From assembly GCF_009829925.1 (NCBI RefSeq), contig NZ_SNVJ01000023.1:1-64000 (forward strand): DNA of 64,000 nucleotides. The letters are read 5' to 3'. Each line of letters opens with the position of its first letter. Within the stretch, counting starts at the first letter, position 1. The DNA is from Teichococcus coralli (lineage in GTDB: Bacteria; Pseudomonadota; Alphaproteobacteria; Acetobacterales; Acetobacteraceae). Shown here piece by piece: positions 40,374 to 49,365 of the stretch. The notes beneath the pieces are model-generated. The model did no database searches and was not told the DNA's origin. It was given only the letters and a program-made list of their open reading frames with translations. Made by a program: the position numbers and the translations under genes.

Positions 40374-40778
40374 TCAGCGGAGCCGCCGCAACTCCATGTC
40401 TTCCGCGGCCCTCTCCGCCTTGCGCGACGCCTCGCGCGCCTCGCCGTGCCGCTGCGCCTGCAACGCGAGTTCCAGTCGCTTCAAGGCGGCGAAGTCTTCC
40501 GCCAGGGCGGCGCGGATCGCTTCTTCGCGCTCCTGCCGCGCGCCGAGTTCCTCCAGCAGACGCCGCCGCTGCCGCGCCGCGGCGCGCGACCATGCCGCCC
40601 AGCCGGCCATGGCCTCGGGGTCGCCCGCCGCGCGTGCCCGCTCCGCCGCCAGCCGGGCATCCTGCTCCGCCAGCGCCGCCTCCGCCGTCAGCCGCGCCTG
40701 CTCGGCCGCCGCCAGCACCAGGCGGCGCTCGTCGGCCCGCTGGCGGGCCAGGCGAATCAGCAGGGGAAAGCTGCGCAT
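40374..40778 (-). CDS. fliJ: flagellar export protein FliJ (putative)
   Basis: 134 residues, almost wholly coiled coil, starting MRSFPLLIRLARQRADERRL, the N-terminal style of FliJ (PL-x-x-LL-R-x-R-x-x-E-x), and continuing with Arg/Glu/Ala heptads to RRLR. FliJ is the stalk that links the FliI ATPase ring to FlhA. The length is right (about 140). Here it is separate from fliI. It has a TGCGAAAAAC box 73 nt upstream. Confidence 0.65.
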   Translation of the reverse strand: MRSFPLLIRLARQRADERRLVLAAAEQARLTAEAALAEQDARLAAERARAAGDPEAMAGWAAWSRAAARQRRRLLEELGARQEREEAIRAALAEDFAALKRLELALQAQRHGEAREASRKAERAAEDMELRRLR

Positions 40779-40787
40779 GCGAAAACC
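40778..40787 (+). promoter_or_regulatory. TGCGAAAACC box at the fliJ start, facing the protease gene
   Basis: Near copy reading rightwards, overlapping the fliJ start codon by one base and 90 nt before the protease start at 40878. Confidence 0.35.
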
Positions 40788-40851
40788 CTTTCGGCGTGCG
40801 GGCCGCAGGGCAGCCCTAGCCCTGCGCGAAATGTCATGGTAGGTAATATGC

Positions 40852-40861
40852 GTTTTTCGCA
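40852..40861 (-). promoter_or_regulatory. TGCGAAAAAC box before fliJ
   Basis: One mismatch; reads towards fliJ, 73 nt from its start. Confidence 0.5.
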
Positions 40862-40877
40862 AGAAGGTCGAGGCCGA

Positions 40878-41702
40878 ATGGGAGCTTGGCTGCGCTGGCT
40901 GGTTGCGGGCGTGGGGGGAATGGTTGTCGCGGCCATTGCGCTTGGCCTGGCGGGACCGGGCCGTGCCGCCCGGCCGATGGCCCTGCCGCAGGCGGAGGGC
41001 CCCGAGCGGATCGGCGGCTCGGCCTTTCTGGTGGCGCCCGGCCTGCTGGTGACCAATGCCCATGTGGCGCTGCGCTGCCGCGCGCAGGGCCGCTCCCTGG
41101 AAGTTGCAGGCCAGCCGGGCGCCTGGCGGGTCCTGACCGAGGATTCCAGCACCGACCTGGCCCTGCTCGCCGGCCCTGGCCTGGGCGGTTCGCCGCTGTC
41201 CCTTTCCGCCGCGCAGCGCCTGCCGCCCGGCCTGCCCGTTCTGGTGCTGGGCTATCCCCTCCGCGATGGCAACCCCGGCGCCCTGCAGGCCAGGCCCGGC
41301 CAGATCCGCCGCGCCGCGCTGACGGTGCACGACCCCGAGACCGGCCGCGCCATCAGCTTCGTCATGACCGACCGCAGCGGCCACGAGGTTCCCGCGCGCT
41401 GGGAGGATGGGCTGCGCTATTTCGGCGCCGACAAGGCGGACCGGCTGCGCTGGCGGCTGGAGATCGACGCGCCCTCCAGCGGCGGCAGTTCCGGCGGCCC
41501 GGTGCTGGACGCGGCGGGCAACGTGGTCGGGGTGGTCTATGCCGGGGCGCGCGGCCTCACCTCGGCCGTGCCGCTGGAAGACCTGCGCGAGTTCCTGGCC
41601 CGTGCCGGCGTGGCGCCGCTGTTCCGCACCGCGGCGGCGGCGCCGGACTGGCAGGCCGTGCAGGCGCGGGCCGCGCAGGCGACGCACCGCATCTCGTGCT
41701 GA
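40878..41702 (+). CDS. exported trypsin-like serine protease
   Basis: 274 residues. An N-terminal membrane/signal segment (LVAGVGGMVVAAIALGLAG) ends in GRAARPMA. The chymotrypsin-fold triad is complete: H62 in VTNAHVALRC, D93 in SSTDLALL and S205 in GGSSGGPVLD. This resembles DegP/HtrA-type protease domains but has no PDZ domain. It would act in the periplasm or at the membrane. AAGG/GAGG lies before the ATG at 40878. It diverges from fliJ and converges on a hypothetical gene. A role in flagellar or envelope quality control is inference from position. Confidence 0.8.
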   Translation: MGAWLRWLVAGVGGMVVAAIALGLAGPGRAARPMALPQAEGPERIGGSAFLVAPGLLVTNAHVALRCRAQGRSLEVAGQPGAWRVLTEDSSTDLALLAGPGLGGSPLSLSAAQRLPPGLPVLVLGYPLRDGNPGALQARPGQIRRAALTVHDPETGRAISFVMTDRSGHEVPARWEDGLRYFGADKADRLRWRLEIDAPSSGGSSGGPVLDAAGNVVGVVYAGARGLTSAVPLEDLREFLARAGVAPLFRTAAAAPDWQAVQARAAQATHRISC

Positions 41703-41722
41703 GGCGGAGCGGCGAGGGCCGC

Positions 41723-42412
41723 TCAGGCGGCGGCCGGTTCGCGGCGGTCCGGCAGGCTGGGCGCGGGGGCCGGCAGGGCCAGCGTTCCGGCACGCCCGCA
41801 CAGCGCCGTCACCTGCAGCGCCAGCCCGTCCTCGCCCGCCTCGCGCAGGGCCAGGGCCACCTCCTGCAGCGCCAGGTCGAGCGACAGGCAGTCCGGCGCG
41901 TCCTCCCGCGACAGGCAGGGTGCGGAACGCGGCGGGCCGGCGGGCGCGGCGGCATCGTGCAGGACCCAGAGTTCCTGGCGATAGGCGCGGATGGCATGCG
42001 GCGCATGGGCCGCCCCGCCTCCGGCCCGGCTGGACATCAGGTAGCGCCGCCCGCCGGCCGCGTGGCGCTGCTGCAGCCCTGGCTGCCCCTCGACCTCCTG
42101 CCAGGCCGCGCTGCCGGCCAGCGCCAGCAGCGCGGCGCGCCGCCGTTCCGCCAGCGGCGCCTGCAGCACGGCCCGCGCCGCGGCGGCCACGCCGACGGCC
42201 CGCATCTGCCGGCCGATCTGCAGCAGCGTGTCGCGCAGCGCCGCCTCCTCGGCCGAGGCCGGACCCTCCACCGGGCAAACCCGGCCCGGATCGAGGTAGT
42301 CCGGCAGCAGCACACCGATGTCGCGCCCGAGCCGAAGCATCCAGAGCTGGTCCAGTGCGCTGTTGGCAGCGTTCAGCAACAGGTTCAGACCGAGCGGCAT
42401 CATCACCTCCAT
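41723..42412 (-). CDS. hypothetical protein (229 aa)
   Basis: No family recognised. Soluble, Ala/Leu/Arg-rich; begins MEVMMPLGLNLLLNAANSAL, then DQLWMLRLGRDIGVLLPDYL, with a central GGRRYLMSSRAGGGAAHAPH and a helical C-terminal half (LSLDLALQEVALALREAGED). It converges on the protease gene and lacks a clear motility box. The ordered composition makes a real gene likely. Confidence 0.55.
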   Translation of the reverse strand: MEVMMPLGLNLLLNAANSALDQLWMLRLGRDIGVLLPDYLDPGRVCPVEGPASAEEAALRDTLLQIGRQMRAVGVAAAARAVLQAPLAERRRAALLALAGSAAWQEVEGQPGLQQRHAAGGRRYLMSSRAGGGAAHAPHAIRAYRQELWVLHDAAAPAGPPRSAPCLSREDAPDCLSLDLALQEVALALREAGEDGLALQVTALCGRAGTLALPAPAPSLPDRREPAAA

Positions 42413-42586
42413 GCCTGACGCGAAAGAGGGCGCAGAGGGGCCGGGTATGCCGCCGTTCTGGCTTGCTCATCCGCTTTCAGCGAATGATGGAAGTATGACC
42501 AACAAGCCTTAACAAAGGCTGATCATCCTCGCGGGTCGCGCAGGCCGGCACAAAGCCGTGTGAGGTGCCGGAACGAGAGGCGGACC

Positions 42587-43054
42587 ATGGGCGTTGCCTT
42601 TTCCAACCTGCAGGGGGCCGCGGAAGCGCGCCTTGCCGCCGACCAACCCAGTGAGCAACTGCCGATCATGCCCCGCGTGACCCCTCCTTTCGTTCCGACC
42701 CATGGCCTGCGGGCCGCCGTGGCCACCCTGTTGCTGGCCACAACGGGAAGCGCCTGGGCGCAGGGGCCGGAAGTGCCGCACCAGTTGCCGCCCGTCGCCT
42801 CCATCCCGCTCCGTCCCGACAGCTTCGACGTGCGCGCCTTTGATCCGCTGGGCATGCCGGCCGTCCGATCCCCGGCGATCGCTTCGGCCACGCCGAAAGC
42901 CGGGGAGGCGCCGCGCAAGACGGAACAGGAAAGCCATCAGGAGGCAATCCTGGCAGCGCTGCCGGGGGCCGGGCCGGTGGGCGCCACGCCTGGCCAGGCC
43001 GCGGGAATGTTCAGCAACGGCTGGACCCGGGACGGCTTCGGCAGCCTGCGCTGA
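42587..43054 (+). CDS. exported hypothetical protein (155 aa)
   Basis: The hydrophobic segment LRAAVATLLLATTGSAWAQG near residues 41-60 is a signal peptide with an AWA-Q cleavage site. The mature part is about 95 residues, Pro/Ala-rich, and ends GMFSNGWTRDGFGSLR. GAGAGG precedes the ATG at 42587; an ATG at 42668 would give a more typical signal peptide length. No known domain. Confidence 0.5.
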   Translation: MGVAFSNLQGAAEARLAADQPSEQLPIMPRVTPPFVPTHGLRAAVATLLLATTGSAWAQGPEVPHQLPPVASIPLRPDSFDVRAFDPLGMPAVRSPAIASATPKAGEAPRKTEQESHQEAILAALPGAGPVGATPGQAAGMFSNGWTRDGFGSLR

Positions 43055-43134
43055 GCCGCAACAGGCTGGAGGGGCCGCCGGGCGGGAAAGGGGTTCCGTG
43101 CCGAGCCGGATGCCGCGCGGACAATACAAAATTT

Positions 43135-43147
43135 GAGACACTGTCTC
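43135..43147. promoter_or_regulatory. palindrome GAGACACTGTCTC, candidate operator
   Basis: A perfect 13-bp dyad in a short AT-rich patch, 91 nt before the start of the 112-residue gene. The form resembles TetR-family operators, but no such regulator is in the window. Confidence 0.4.
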
Positions 43148-43238
43148 TATTTCTGCTCCGCCCTGCTGCCGCCAATATGGCACGGGTTGCCGGGCCGGCG
43201 CGGATCGGCCCCGGTCCTTACGCGTCAGGGGAGACGGA

Positions 43239-43577
43239 ATGCCGCAGGTCTATGGAAAAGGGTTCGTGGTCGTGCACGCCGCCCTGGGGCTGTATGTCGG
43301 CCGCACGCCGAGCCTGTCCTACTGGTCCAAGCTGGACGCCGGCGGGCGGGACGCGGTCGCCACCTTCCCCTCCGAGGCGCTGGCCCGGTGGCATGTCGAG
43401 CTGTGGGAAGGCGGCTGGCCGGAGGACGACGCGCAGGCGGAGCTGGTGCTGCATCCCGTCACCATTGACCGCCCCGGCGGCTGGGCCAGCATCGCCGCCC
43501 TGCGCGCCGCCGGGCTGGAGGCGCATCTGGGCGAGCTGGCGCATCCGGGCTGGAAGCGCCCCGCCGGCCAATGCTGA
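43239..43577 (+). CDS. hypothetical protein (112 aa)
   Basis: Begins MPQVYGKGFVVVHAALGLYV and contains SLSYWSKLDAGGRDAVATFP, then SEALARWHVELWEGGWPEDD. Rich in Trp and well ordered, likely a small folded domain. AGGGGAGA precedes the ATG. No family recognised; the palindrome upstream suggests independent regulation. It converges on flgI. Confidence 0.55.
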   Translation: MPQVYGKGFVVVHAALGLYVGRTPSLSYWSKLDAGGRDAVATFPSEALARWHVELWEGGWPEDDAQAELVLHPVTIDRPGGWASIAALRAAGLEAHLGELAHPGWKRPAGQC

Positions 43578-43640
43578 CCGGCCAACGCTGACCGGCCAAT
43601 GCTGGCCGCCTGGGGATGAACGGCCGGGCGCCGCGCCGGC

Positions 43641-44765
43641 TCAGATGAACTGCAGCTCCGCGTGCAGCGCGCCGGCCGCCTTCAGCGCGGTGAGCACGGA
43701 GATCAGGTCGCGCGGGGCGAGGCCCAGCGCGTTCAGCCCGTCCACCACGTCCTTCAGCGTCGTGGCGCGCGGCAGGGAGACGAGGCGCTTGCCGCGCTGG
43801 TCGTCCACCTCCACCTGGGTGCGCGGCACCACGGTGGTCTCGCCGTTGGAGAAGGGCGCGGGCTGGCTGACGATCGGGCTCTCGGTGACGCGGATCACCA
43901 GGTTGCCATGGGTGATGGCCACCGGGTCGATGCGCACCTGGGCACCGACGACGATGGTGCCGGTGCGCTCGTCCACCACCACGCGGGCCGGCGTCTCCGG
44001 CCGGATGGTGAGGGATTCCATCTGCGCCACCAGGTTCGGCAGCCGGTCGCGGAAGCCGGGCGGCACCCGCATCTCCACCGTGCCGAGGTCGAGCGCCGTC
44101 GCGGCGCCGGTGCCGAAGCGGCCGTTGATCGCCTCCTCGATGCGCACCGCGGTGGTGAAGTCCGGGGCGCGCAGCGCCAGGCGGATGGTCTCGAAGTCGC
44201 GCAGGTTGACCGGCACCTCGCGCTCCACCAGCCCGCCGCCGGGCACCTTGCCCTGGGTGGTGACGCCGCTGGAGATGCTTTGCGCCTGGCCGGCCGCCTG
44301 GAAGCCGCCGACCACCACCGGCCCCTGCGCCACGGCATAGACCTCGCCATCGGCGCCCATCAGCGGCGTGACGATCAGCGTGCCGCCGTTGAGGCTCTTG
44401 GCGTCGCCGAGGGAGGAAACCTGCACGTCGATCGGCGTGCCCTGCCGCGCGAAGGCCGGCAGCGTCGCGGTGACGATGACGGCGGCGGTGTTGCGGGTCT
44501 GCACCCGCGCATCCGCCACGTTGATGCCCATCCGCTCCAGCATCGCGGCGAGGCTCTGCTGGGTGAAGGGGGTGTTGCGCAGCTGGTCGCCGGTGCCCTG
44601 CAGGCCGATCACCAGCCCGTAGCCGATCAGCTGGTTGCCGCGAACGCCTTCGATGGTGACGACATCCTTGAGCCGGACCTGGGCCAGCGCCGCCCCCGCC
44701 GGGAGCAGGACCCCGAAGGACAGCGCCGCCGCCAGCAGCAGCGCGGCGCGAGAGGGGCGAGGCAT
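43641..44765 (-). CDS. flgI: flagellar P-ring protein FlgI
   Basis: 374 residues. Signal peptide LLLAAALSFGVLLPAGAALA, then the FlgI core: RLKDVVTIEGVRGNQLIGYG, QSLAAMLERMGINV, AVIVTATLPAFARQGTPIDV and the C-terminal DLISVLTALKAAGALHAELQ. FlgI forms the peptidoglycan-level ring around the rod. The chaperone gene flgA and the L-ring gene flgH are not in the window. ATG at 44765 chosen over a GTG 6 nt earlier. Confidence 0.95.
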   Translation of the reverse strand: MPRPSRAALLLAAALSFGVLLPAGAALAQVRLKDVVTIEGVRGNQLIGYGLVIGLQGTGDQLRNTPFTQQSLAAMLERMGINVADARVQTRNTAAVIVTATLPAFARQGTPIDVQVSSLGDAKSLNGGTLIVTPLMGADGEVYAVAQGPVVVGGFQAAGQAQSISSGVTTQGKVPGGGLVEREVPVNLRDFETIRLALRAPDFTTAVRIEEAINGRFGTGAATALDLGTVEMRVPPGFRDRLPNLVAQMESLTIRPETPARVVVDERTGTIVVGAQVRIDPVAITHGNLVIRVTESPIVSQPAPFSNGETTVVPRTQVEVDDQRGKRLVSLPRATTLKDVVDGLNALGLAPRDLISVLTALKAAGALHAELQFI

Positions 44766-44778
44766 GGCCACCCCCCCT

Positions 44779-45126
44779 TCAGGCGCTGTAGCGCAGGCCG
44801 GCGGCGGCGAGGGCGGCGGTCGGCATCCGCTCGGGATCGAGCCCGAGCAGCGCGCGCATCGCCTCCAGCGCCTGCCGCGCCTGCAGCTGCCACTGCGCCC
44901 GCAGGCCGGGAGCGCTCGGGCGCGACGCGTTCAGCCGCTGCATCGCCTGCCAGAGCCGCACGGCGGTGTCGCGCGCCGCCGGCGTGGCCAGCATGAAGGC
45001 CTCCGCGCAGGCCTCGGTGCCGCAGTCCAGCGCGGCGCCGATGCTGGCATAGACGGCGATGTCGTCCACCTCCAGCGCCAGGGGAACGAAGGCCTGCTCG
45101 GGGGCCTGGGCGGGGAGCGTGTTCAT
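44779..45126 (-). CDS. hypothetical protein (115 aa) between flgL and flgI
   Basis: Helical, with two Cys (DCGTEACAEAFMLATPAARD), beginning MNTLPAQAPEQAFVPLALEV and ending ALAAAGLRYSA. No family recognised. It lies 28 nt after flgL and 13 nt before flgI in the same direction, so it is part of the flgK-flgL-flgI unit and probably a small assembly or regulatory protein. Confidence 0.55.
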   Translation of the reverse strand: MNTLPAQAPEQAFVPLALEVDDIAVYASIGAALDCGTEACAEAFMLATPAARDTAVRLWQAMQRLNASRPSAPGLRAQWQLQARQALEAMRALLGLDPERMPTAALAAAGLRYSA

Positions 45127-45154
45127 GTCCGGCTTCTCCGTTCGGGATGAGGGA

Positions 45155-46237
45155 TCAGAGGTAGTTCACCAGGCTCAGCTTCGAGAGCTGGGCGGTGATC
45201 GAGTAGGTCGCCTGCAGCTGGATCTGCAGCGTGCTGATCCGGTCGGAGACGGTGTAGTAGTCGACGCCTTCCAGATCGTTGATCTGCGCGGTCGCGGCGG
45301 TGACGGCGCGGTCCTGGATCTCCGCCACCTTGTCGAGCCGCTGCTGCTTGCTGCCGAGGATGCCGGCGGCGACGGTGAGCTGCGCGCGGGCGCCGCGCAT
45401 CAGCTCGCCGGCCTGGTCGAGCAGCGCCTGCTTCGCCTCGCCGGACAGCTTGCTGTCCGGCGCGTCCAGCGTGGAGAGCAGCGAAAGCGCCTTGAAGGCG
45501 TCCTTGAAGGCCGGGTTGTCGGCGCGCATGTTGTAGCTCAGCGTTTCGCCCGCGCCGATGCGGATCAGCGAGGGTGCGTCGGATTCCGCGTCGCTGCTGC
45601 CGGCCATGCTGGTGCGGCTGGTGGACTGGTAGACCAGCCCGTAGAAGGAGGTTCCGGCGCCGGTGTCGCGGTCGGCATTGGCGAACATGGCGTCGAAGTC
45701 GCCGATCAGCGCCGCCGCCTCCGCCCCGTCCAGCGCGCCGGCCACGCTCGCCGCAGCGTCCAGCCGCGCCGCCGCCCAGTCTGTCAGGCGGGTGGAATCC
45801 GCCAGCGGCGGAGCGGCGCTGTCGGTGCCGGCGAACAGGTTCTGGCCGTTCCAGCTCGTGTTCAGCAGGTTGGTCATGCTGGCGAGCATCTCGCGCGCAT
45901 TGCTGGCGATGATGTCGTAGCCGTTGCCCTTCAGCGCATCCACCTTGAGGATCTCGGGCGACATCTGGTCCATCAACCCGCCCACCGAGGTCAGCGCCGT
46001 CTGCATCGCCGTCAGCCGCTGCCCGGCCAGGCCCGTGCCGTTCTTGATGGCCTCGCCCTGCTGGACGTCGTCATAGAGCTTGTAGAGCAGCGAGGCGCCG
46101 ACCCCGAGCTCGCGCGCCGGATCGGCCTTGCGGCCGGAGGACATCTCGGCGGTCAGCACCGCGAGGTTGTTCTGCAGGTCGCGCAGCTGGGCCTGGCGCC
46201 CGAGCGAAACCCCCATGGGAGCGACACGATCAACCAT
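45155..46237 (-). CDS. flgL: hook-filament junction protein FlgL
   Basis: 360 residues. The flagellin-like N-terminal helix (LRDLQNNLAVLTAEMSSGRK) and C-terminal helix (YYTVSDRISTLQIQLQATYS, ITAQLSKLSLVNYL) bracket a variable centre with NLLNTSWNGQNLFAGTDSAA, typical of FlgL. It sits after flgK. The ATG at 46237 is preceded by an overlapping GTG. Confidence 0.85.
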   Translation of the reverse strand: MVDRVAPMGVSLGRQAQLRDLQNNLAVLTAEMSSGRKADPARELGVGASLLYKLYDDVQQGEAIKNGTGLAGQRLTAMQTALTSVGGLMDQMSPEILKVDALKGNGYDIIASNAREMLASMTNLLNTSWNGQNLFAGTDSAAPPLADSTRLTDWAAARLDAAASVAGALDGAEAAALIGDFDAMFANADRDTGAGTSFYGLVYQSTSRTSMAGSSDAESDAPSLIRIGAGETLSYNMRADNPAFKDAFKALSLLSTLDAPDSKLSGEAKQALLDQAGELMRGARAQLTVAAGILGSKQQRLDKVAEIQDRAVTAATAQINDLEGVDYYTVSDRISTLQIQLQATYSITAQLSKLSLVNYL

Positions 46238-46260
46238 CACCTTTGCCCCTTGCCACGCCG

Positions 46261-47716
46261 TCAGCGGATCTGCGTCAGCTCGTCCAGCATGCTGCTGGCG
46301 GCCTTGATGACCTGCACGGAGGCCGAATAGGTCTGCTGCACCAGCAGCAGGCGCTGCAGCTCGTCATCGACGTTCACCGCGGTCTTGTTGGTCAGGTCCT
46401 GGCGCGCCTCCAGCGCCAGGCTGGAGCGCGTCTCCGCCCGGTCGGTCCAGACGGCGCGCGTGCCCTGCATCAGGCCGACGCTCTGCGAGGCCGCCTCCGA
46501 CAGCGTCATGCTGCCGGGCAGGCCGCTCGCGGCGGCGTAGCCGCGGTCGGCATCCATGGCGTCGAGCGCGCCCAGGATGACGCTGTTGTCGCTGGCCAGC
46601 CCCGCGCCGGCGGCACCCATGCCGGTGCGCAGGCGCCAGAGCGCGCCCCCCTGCTCCGGATCGGCCGCCGGGTTGAGGGCGATGTCACGCGCCAGACCGA
46701 GCACCGGACTGCTCGCCGGATCCCAGCTCGACACCGTCGGGCGGGTGAAGAGGCCGAAGGGCTTGGGTGCGGTGCTGCCAAGCGTCGGGTCGGCTTCCTG
46801 GAAGGCGTCCACCAGCCGGCCCGCCACCTGGTCCAGCATGTCGGAGAACTGCGGCAGGGTTTTATCGCGCAGCTTCAGCGAGGCGGCGATGGAGCCGCTG
46901 TCGGAAAGCCGCAGCGTCTGCCCCCCGACGGTGATGCCGGAGAGCTGCGCCGGATGGCGCGCCTCGGCCGGGATCGCGGGGGTGTGCGTGAAGTCGAGGT
47001 GATGGACCGTGGTGCTGTCGTAGATCGTGCTGCCGCCCTCGGTCATCAGCACGAGGCGACCCGGCCCGTTGTCGTAGACGCGCACCGGCAGCTTGGCGCT
47101 GATCCCGGCCAGCAGGGTGTCGCGCTGGTCCTCGTATTCGGCGGTGGAGGCGCCGCGGGCGCTGGCCTGCGCCATGTTGCGGTCCACCTCGGCCAGGCGG
47201 TCGAGGGCGGTGTTCACCGCCTCCACATCGCGCGCGATGTCGAGGTCCGCCTGCGCGCGCGCCGGAAACGGCGCCGTCCATGCCGTGCAGCGTGTCCACC
47301 AGGTCCTGCGCGGCGGCGAGCGCCTGCGCCTGCGCCACGGTGTTGTCGGCGGCGGAGGACAGCGTGGTCATCGCCTCGCGGAAGGCGCCGAGGCGCGAGG
47401 ACAGCGAGCGCCCGTCCGAGGGCTGGCCGATGGCGTTGTTGTAGGCCTCGAGCGTGCCCTGCATGCGCAGCGCATAGGCCTCGCTGGCATCGGCGGTGCG
47501 GGAGGTGGCGGCCAGCGCGGCGTCGGCGGCGCGCGTGGTGGCGCCGGTGCTGACCCCCGAGCCGGCCCCGGCGACCAGCCGCTCGCTGCGCGGCATCTCC
47601 CGCCGCACATAGCCCGGCGTGTTGGCGTTGGCGATGTTGTTCGCCAGGATCATCGACTGGCGCTGCTCGGCCGCCAGGGAGGACAGGGCGTTGGAAAGGG
47701 CGCCTTGAATGCTCAT
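46261..47716 (-). pseudogene. flgK: hook-associated protein FlgK, interrupted by a one-base frameshift
   Basis: The N-terminal part from 47716 (MSIQGALSNALSSLAAEQRQ, ILANNIANANTPGYVRREMP) reads to ...DGAVSGAR, and the remainder to 46261 (EAVNTALDRLAEVDRNMAQA, FGLFTRPTV, LLVQQTYSASVQVIKAASSM) is in another frame. The join is in the GC run at 47252-47263. Removing one base gives ...SGAR-QADLDIARDVEAVN, a perfect FlgK, 484 residues. Everything else is intact, so sequencing error, slippage or a very recent mutation are all possible. A loss would leave no hook-filament junction. Confidence 0.8.
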
Positions 47717-47753
47717 GTCTCGGCTTCCGGTGGCTGGTCTTGGTCCTGCGATT

Positions 47754-47763
47754 ATTTTTCGCA
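47754..47763 (-). promoter_or_regulatory. TGCGAAAAAT box (exact) before flgK
   Basis: Exact copy reading towards flgK, 37 nt from its start. Confidence 0.65.
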
Positions 47764-47804
47764 GGGCATGGCGGCGGAGGGGCCGCCGCCATGCCCTGGC
47801 GGGC

Positions 47805-49253
47805 TCAACGCTTGAGGTTGGTGGCTTCCTCCAGCATCTGGTCGGCCGTGCGGACCACCGATGCGTTGGAACTGTAGGCCCGCTGCGTCTCGATCAGGTT
47901 GGTCAGCTCGGTGCCGATATCGACATTGGAGGATTCCAGCGCGCCGCCCGAGGTGGTGCCGGCCGCGCCCTCGCCCGCCGTCAGCAGGCGCACCGCGCCG
48001 GCCTCGCGCGACATCTCGTAGGCGTCGCCGCGCACCGGGTTCAGCCCGTCGGCGTTCGGGAAAACGGCGAGCTTGAGCTGGTAGATCGCCCGCGACTGGC
48101 CGTTCGAGAAGGTGGCGACGACCTTGCCGTCATCCTGCACCGAAACGCGCTCCAGCAGGCCAAAGGCGGAGCCGTCCTTCTCCACCTTCACCGGCGTGTA
48201 GTTGCCGGCGAGCTGGGTGACGCCGGAGATGCTGTCGAGCGTGCCGACCTTGATCGGCAGGTCCACCGCGCCGCCCGCGACCTTCACGGTCAGCGTGCCG
48301 TCGATGATGCTGTACATCCCCTTGGCGGTTGTTGGGGTGGCGCCGTAGTCCCCGGGATTGGGCACGGTGCTCAGCACGGTGCCGGTCGCCCTGGTCTGCG
48401 CCCCGGTCTCGTCAACCAGCGACTTGATGGTTCCGGCCTTGTTGGCGCCGGCCGTCTCGTTCCAGAACTCCATGCCGATCGAGCCGACCAGGCGGCTGCT
48501 GTCCGTCGCGTCGCCCGTTCCGGTCGCGCTGTCGAAGATCTCCAGCGTCCATTGGTTGGAGTTCTGGGTGGGCGGCGTGGCGGGCGGCGTGACCGTCGCG
48601 TCGGCCACCACGGGCGTGAAGCGGTAGGTCAGGGTCTGGCTGGCGCCGAGCGCGTCATAGTAGTCAACGCTGCTGACGAACGCGTTGTGGTCGGGCTTGA
48701 TGTCGCTCGGAGCGGTTTCCGTCGAAGGCAGGTTGGCCCAGAAGGTCATCTTCGTCGTCGGCGAGGAGGCGACGGAGGTGTTGCTGACGTTGACCGTGGT
48801 CAGGCTTTCCAGGTTGTTGTCACCGAGATTTCCCACCGGCAGGCCGTCGGCGCCGAGCTGCACGCCCTGCAGGTAGTAGCCGGCGGCGTTCACCAGGTTG
48901 CCGTTGGCGTCGGGGCGGAAGGAGCCGGCGCGGGTGGCGAGATACTTGCCGCCGCTGGCGCTCCCCTCGTTCACCACCAGGAAGCCGTTGCCGTTCACCG
49001 CGATGTCGGTGTCGATGCCGGTGCTCTGCACCTGGCCGACCTTGCTGATCTCGACGCGGTTGTGCGCGGCGGTGCCGGCCAGCGCGGTGGAGCCGCTGCT
49101 GGTGCCTTCCAGCACCAGGCTCTCGAACTGGGTGTCGACCCGCTTGTAGCCGACGGTCGAGCTGTTCGCGATGTTGTTGGAAATGCCGGCCAGCTTCTGC
49201 GCCTGGGCGTTCAGGCCGGAGGTGCTGGTGCGGAGTGCGTTGATGGCCGTCAT
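47805..49253 (-). CDS. flgE: flagellar hook protein FlgE
   Basis: 482 residues. N-terminal LRTSTSGLNAQAQKLAGISN-NIANSSTVGYKRVD, then DIAVNGNGFLVVN, and C-terminal LESSNVDIGTELTNLIETQR, AYSSNASVVRTADQMLEEA, all canonical for FlgE. The central domain is Thr/Ser/Asp-rich. GAGGGA precedes the ATG. It follows motB by about 110 nt on the same strand. Confidence 0.95.
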   Translation of the reverse strand: MTAINALRTSTSGLNAQAQKLAGISNNIANSSTVGYKRVDTQFESLVLEGTSSGSTALAGTAAHNRVEISKVGQVQSTGIDTDIAVNGNGFLVVNEGSASGGKYLATRAGSFRPDANGNLVNAAGYYLQGVQLGADGLPVGNLGDNNLESLTTVNVSNTSVASSPTTKMTFWANLPSTETAPSDIKPDHNAFVSSVDYYDALGASQTLTYRFTPVVADATVTPPATPPTQNSNQWTLEIFDSATGTGDATDSSRLVGSIGMEFWNETAGANKAGTIKSLVDETGAQTRATGTVLSTVPNPGDYGATPTTAKGMYSIIDGTLTVKVAGGAVDLPIKVGTLDSISGVTQLAGNYTPVKVEKDGSAFGLLERVSVQDDGKVVATFSNGQSRAIYQLKLAVFPNADGLNPVRGDAYEMSREAGAVRLLTAGEGAAGTTSGGALESSNVDIGTELTNLIETQRAYSSNASVVRTADQMLEEATNLKR

Positions 49254-49365
49254 CGGCGGTCCCTCAGCAAACGAAAGGATGCGGGAGCGGCCGGCGTGGA
49301 GCCGGCCAGATTCAGTCGGGGACCGGCGCCGGCTTTTGCCGGCGGACCGGAGGCTGCGCGGGGCT

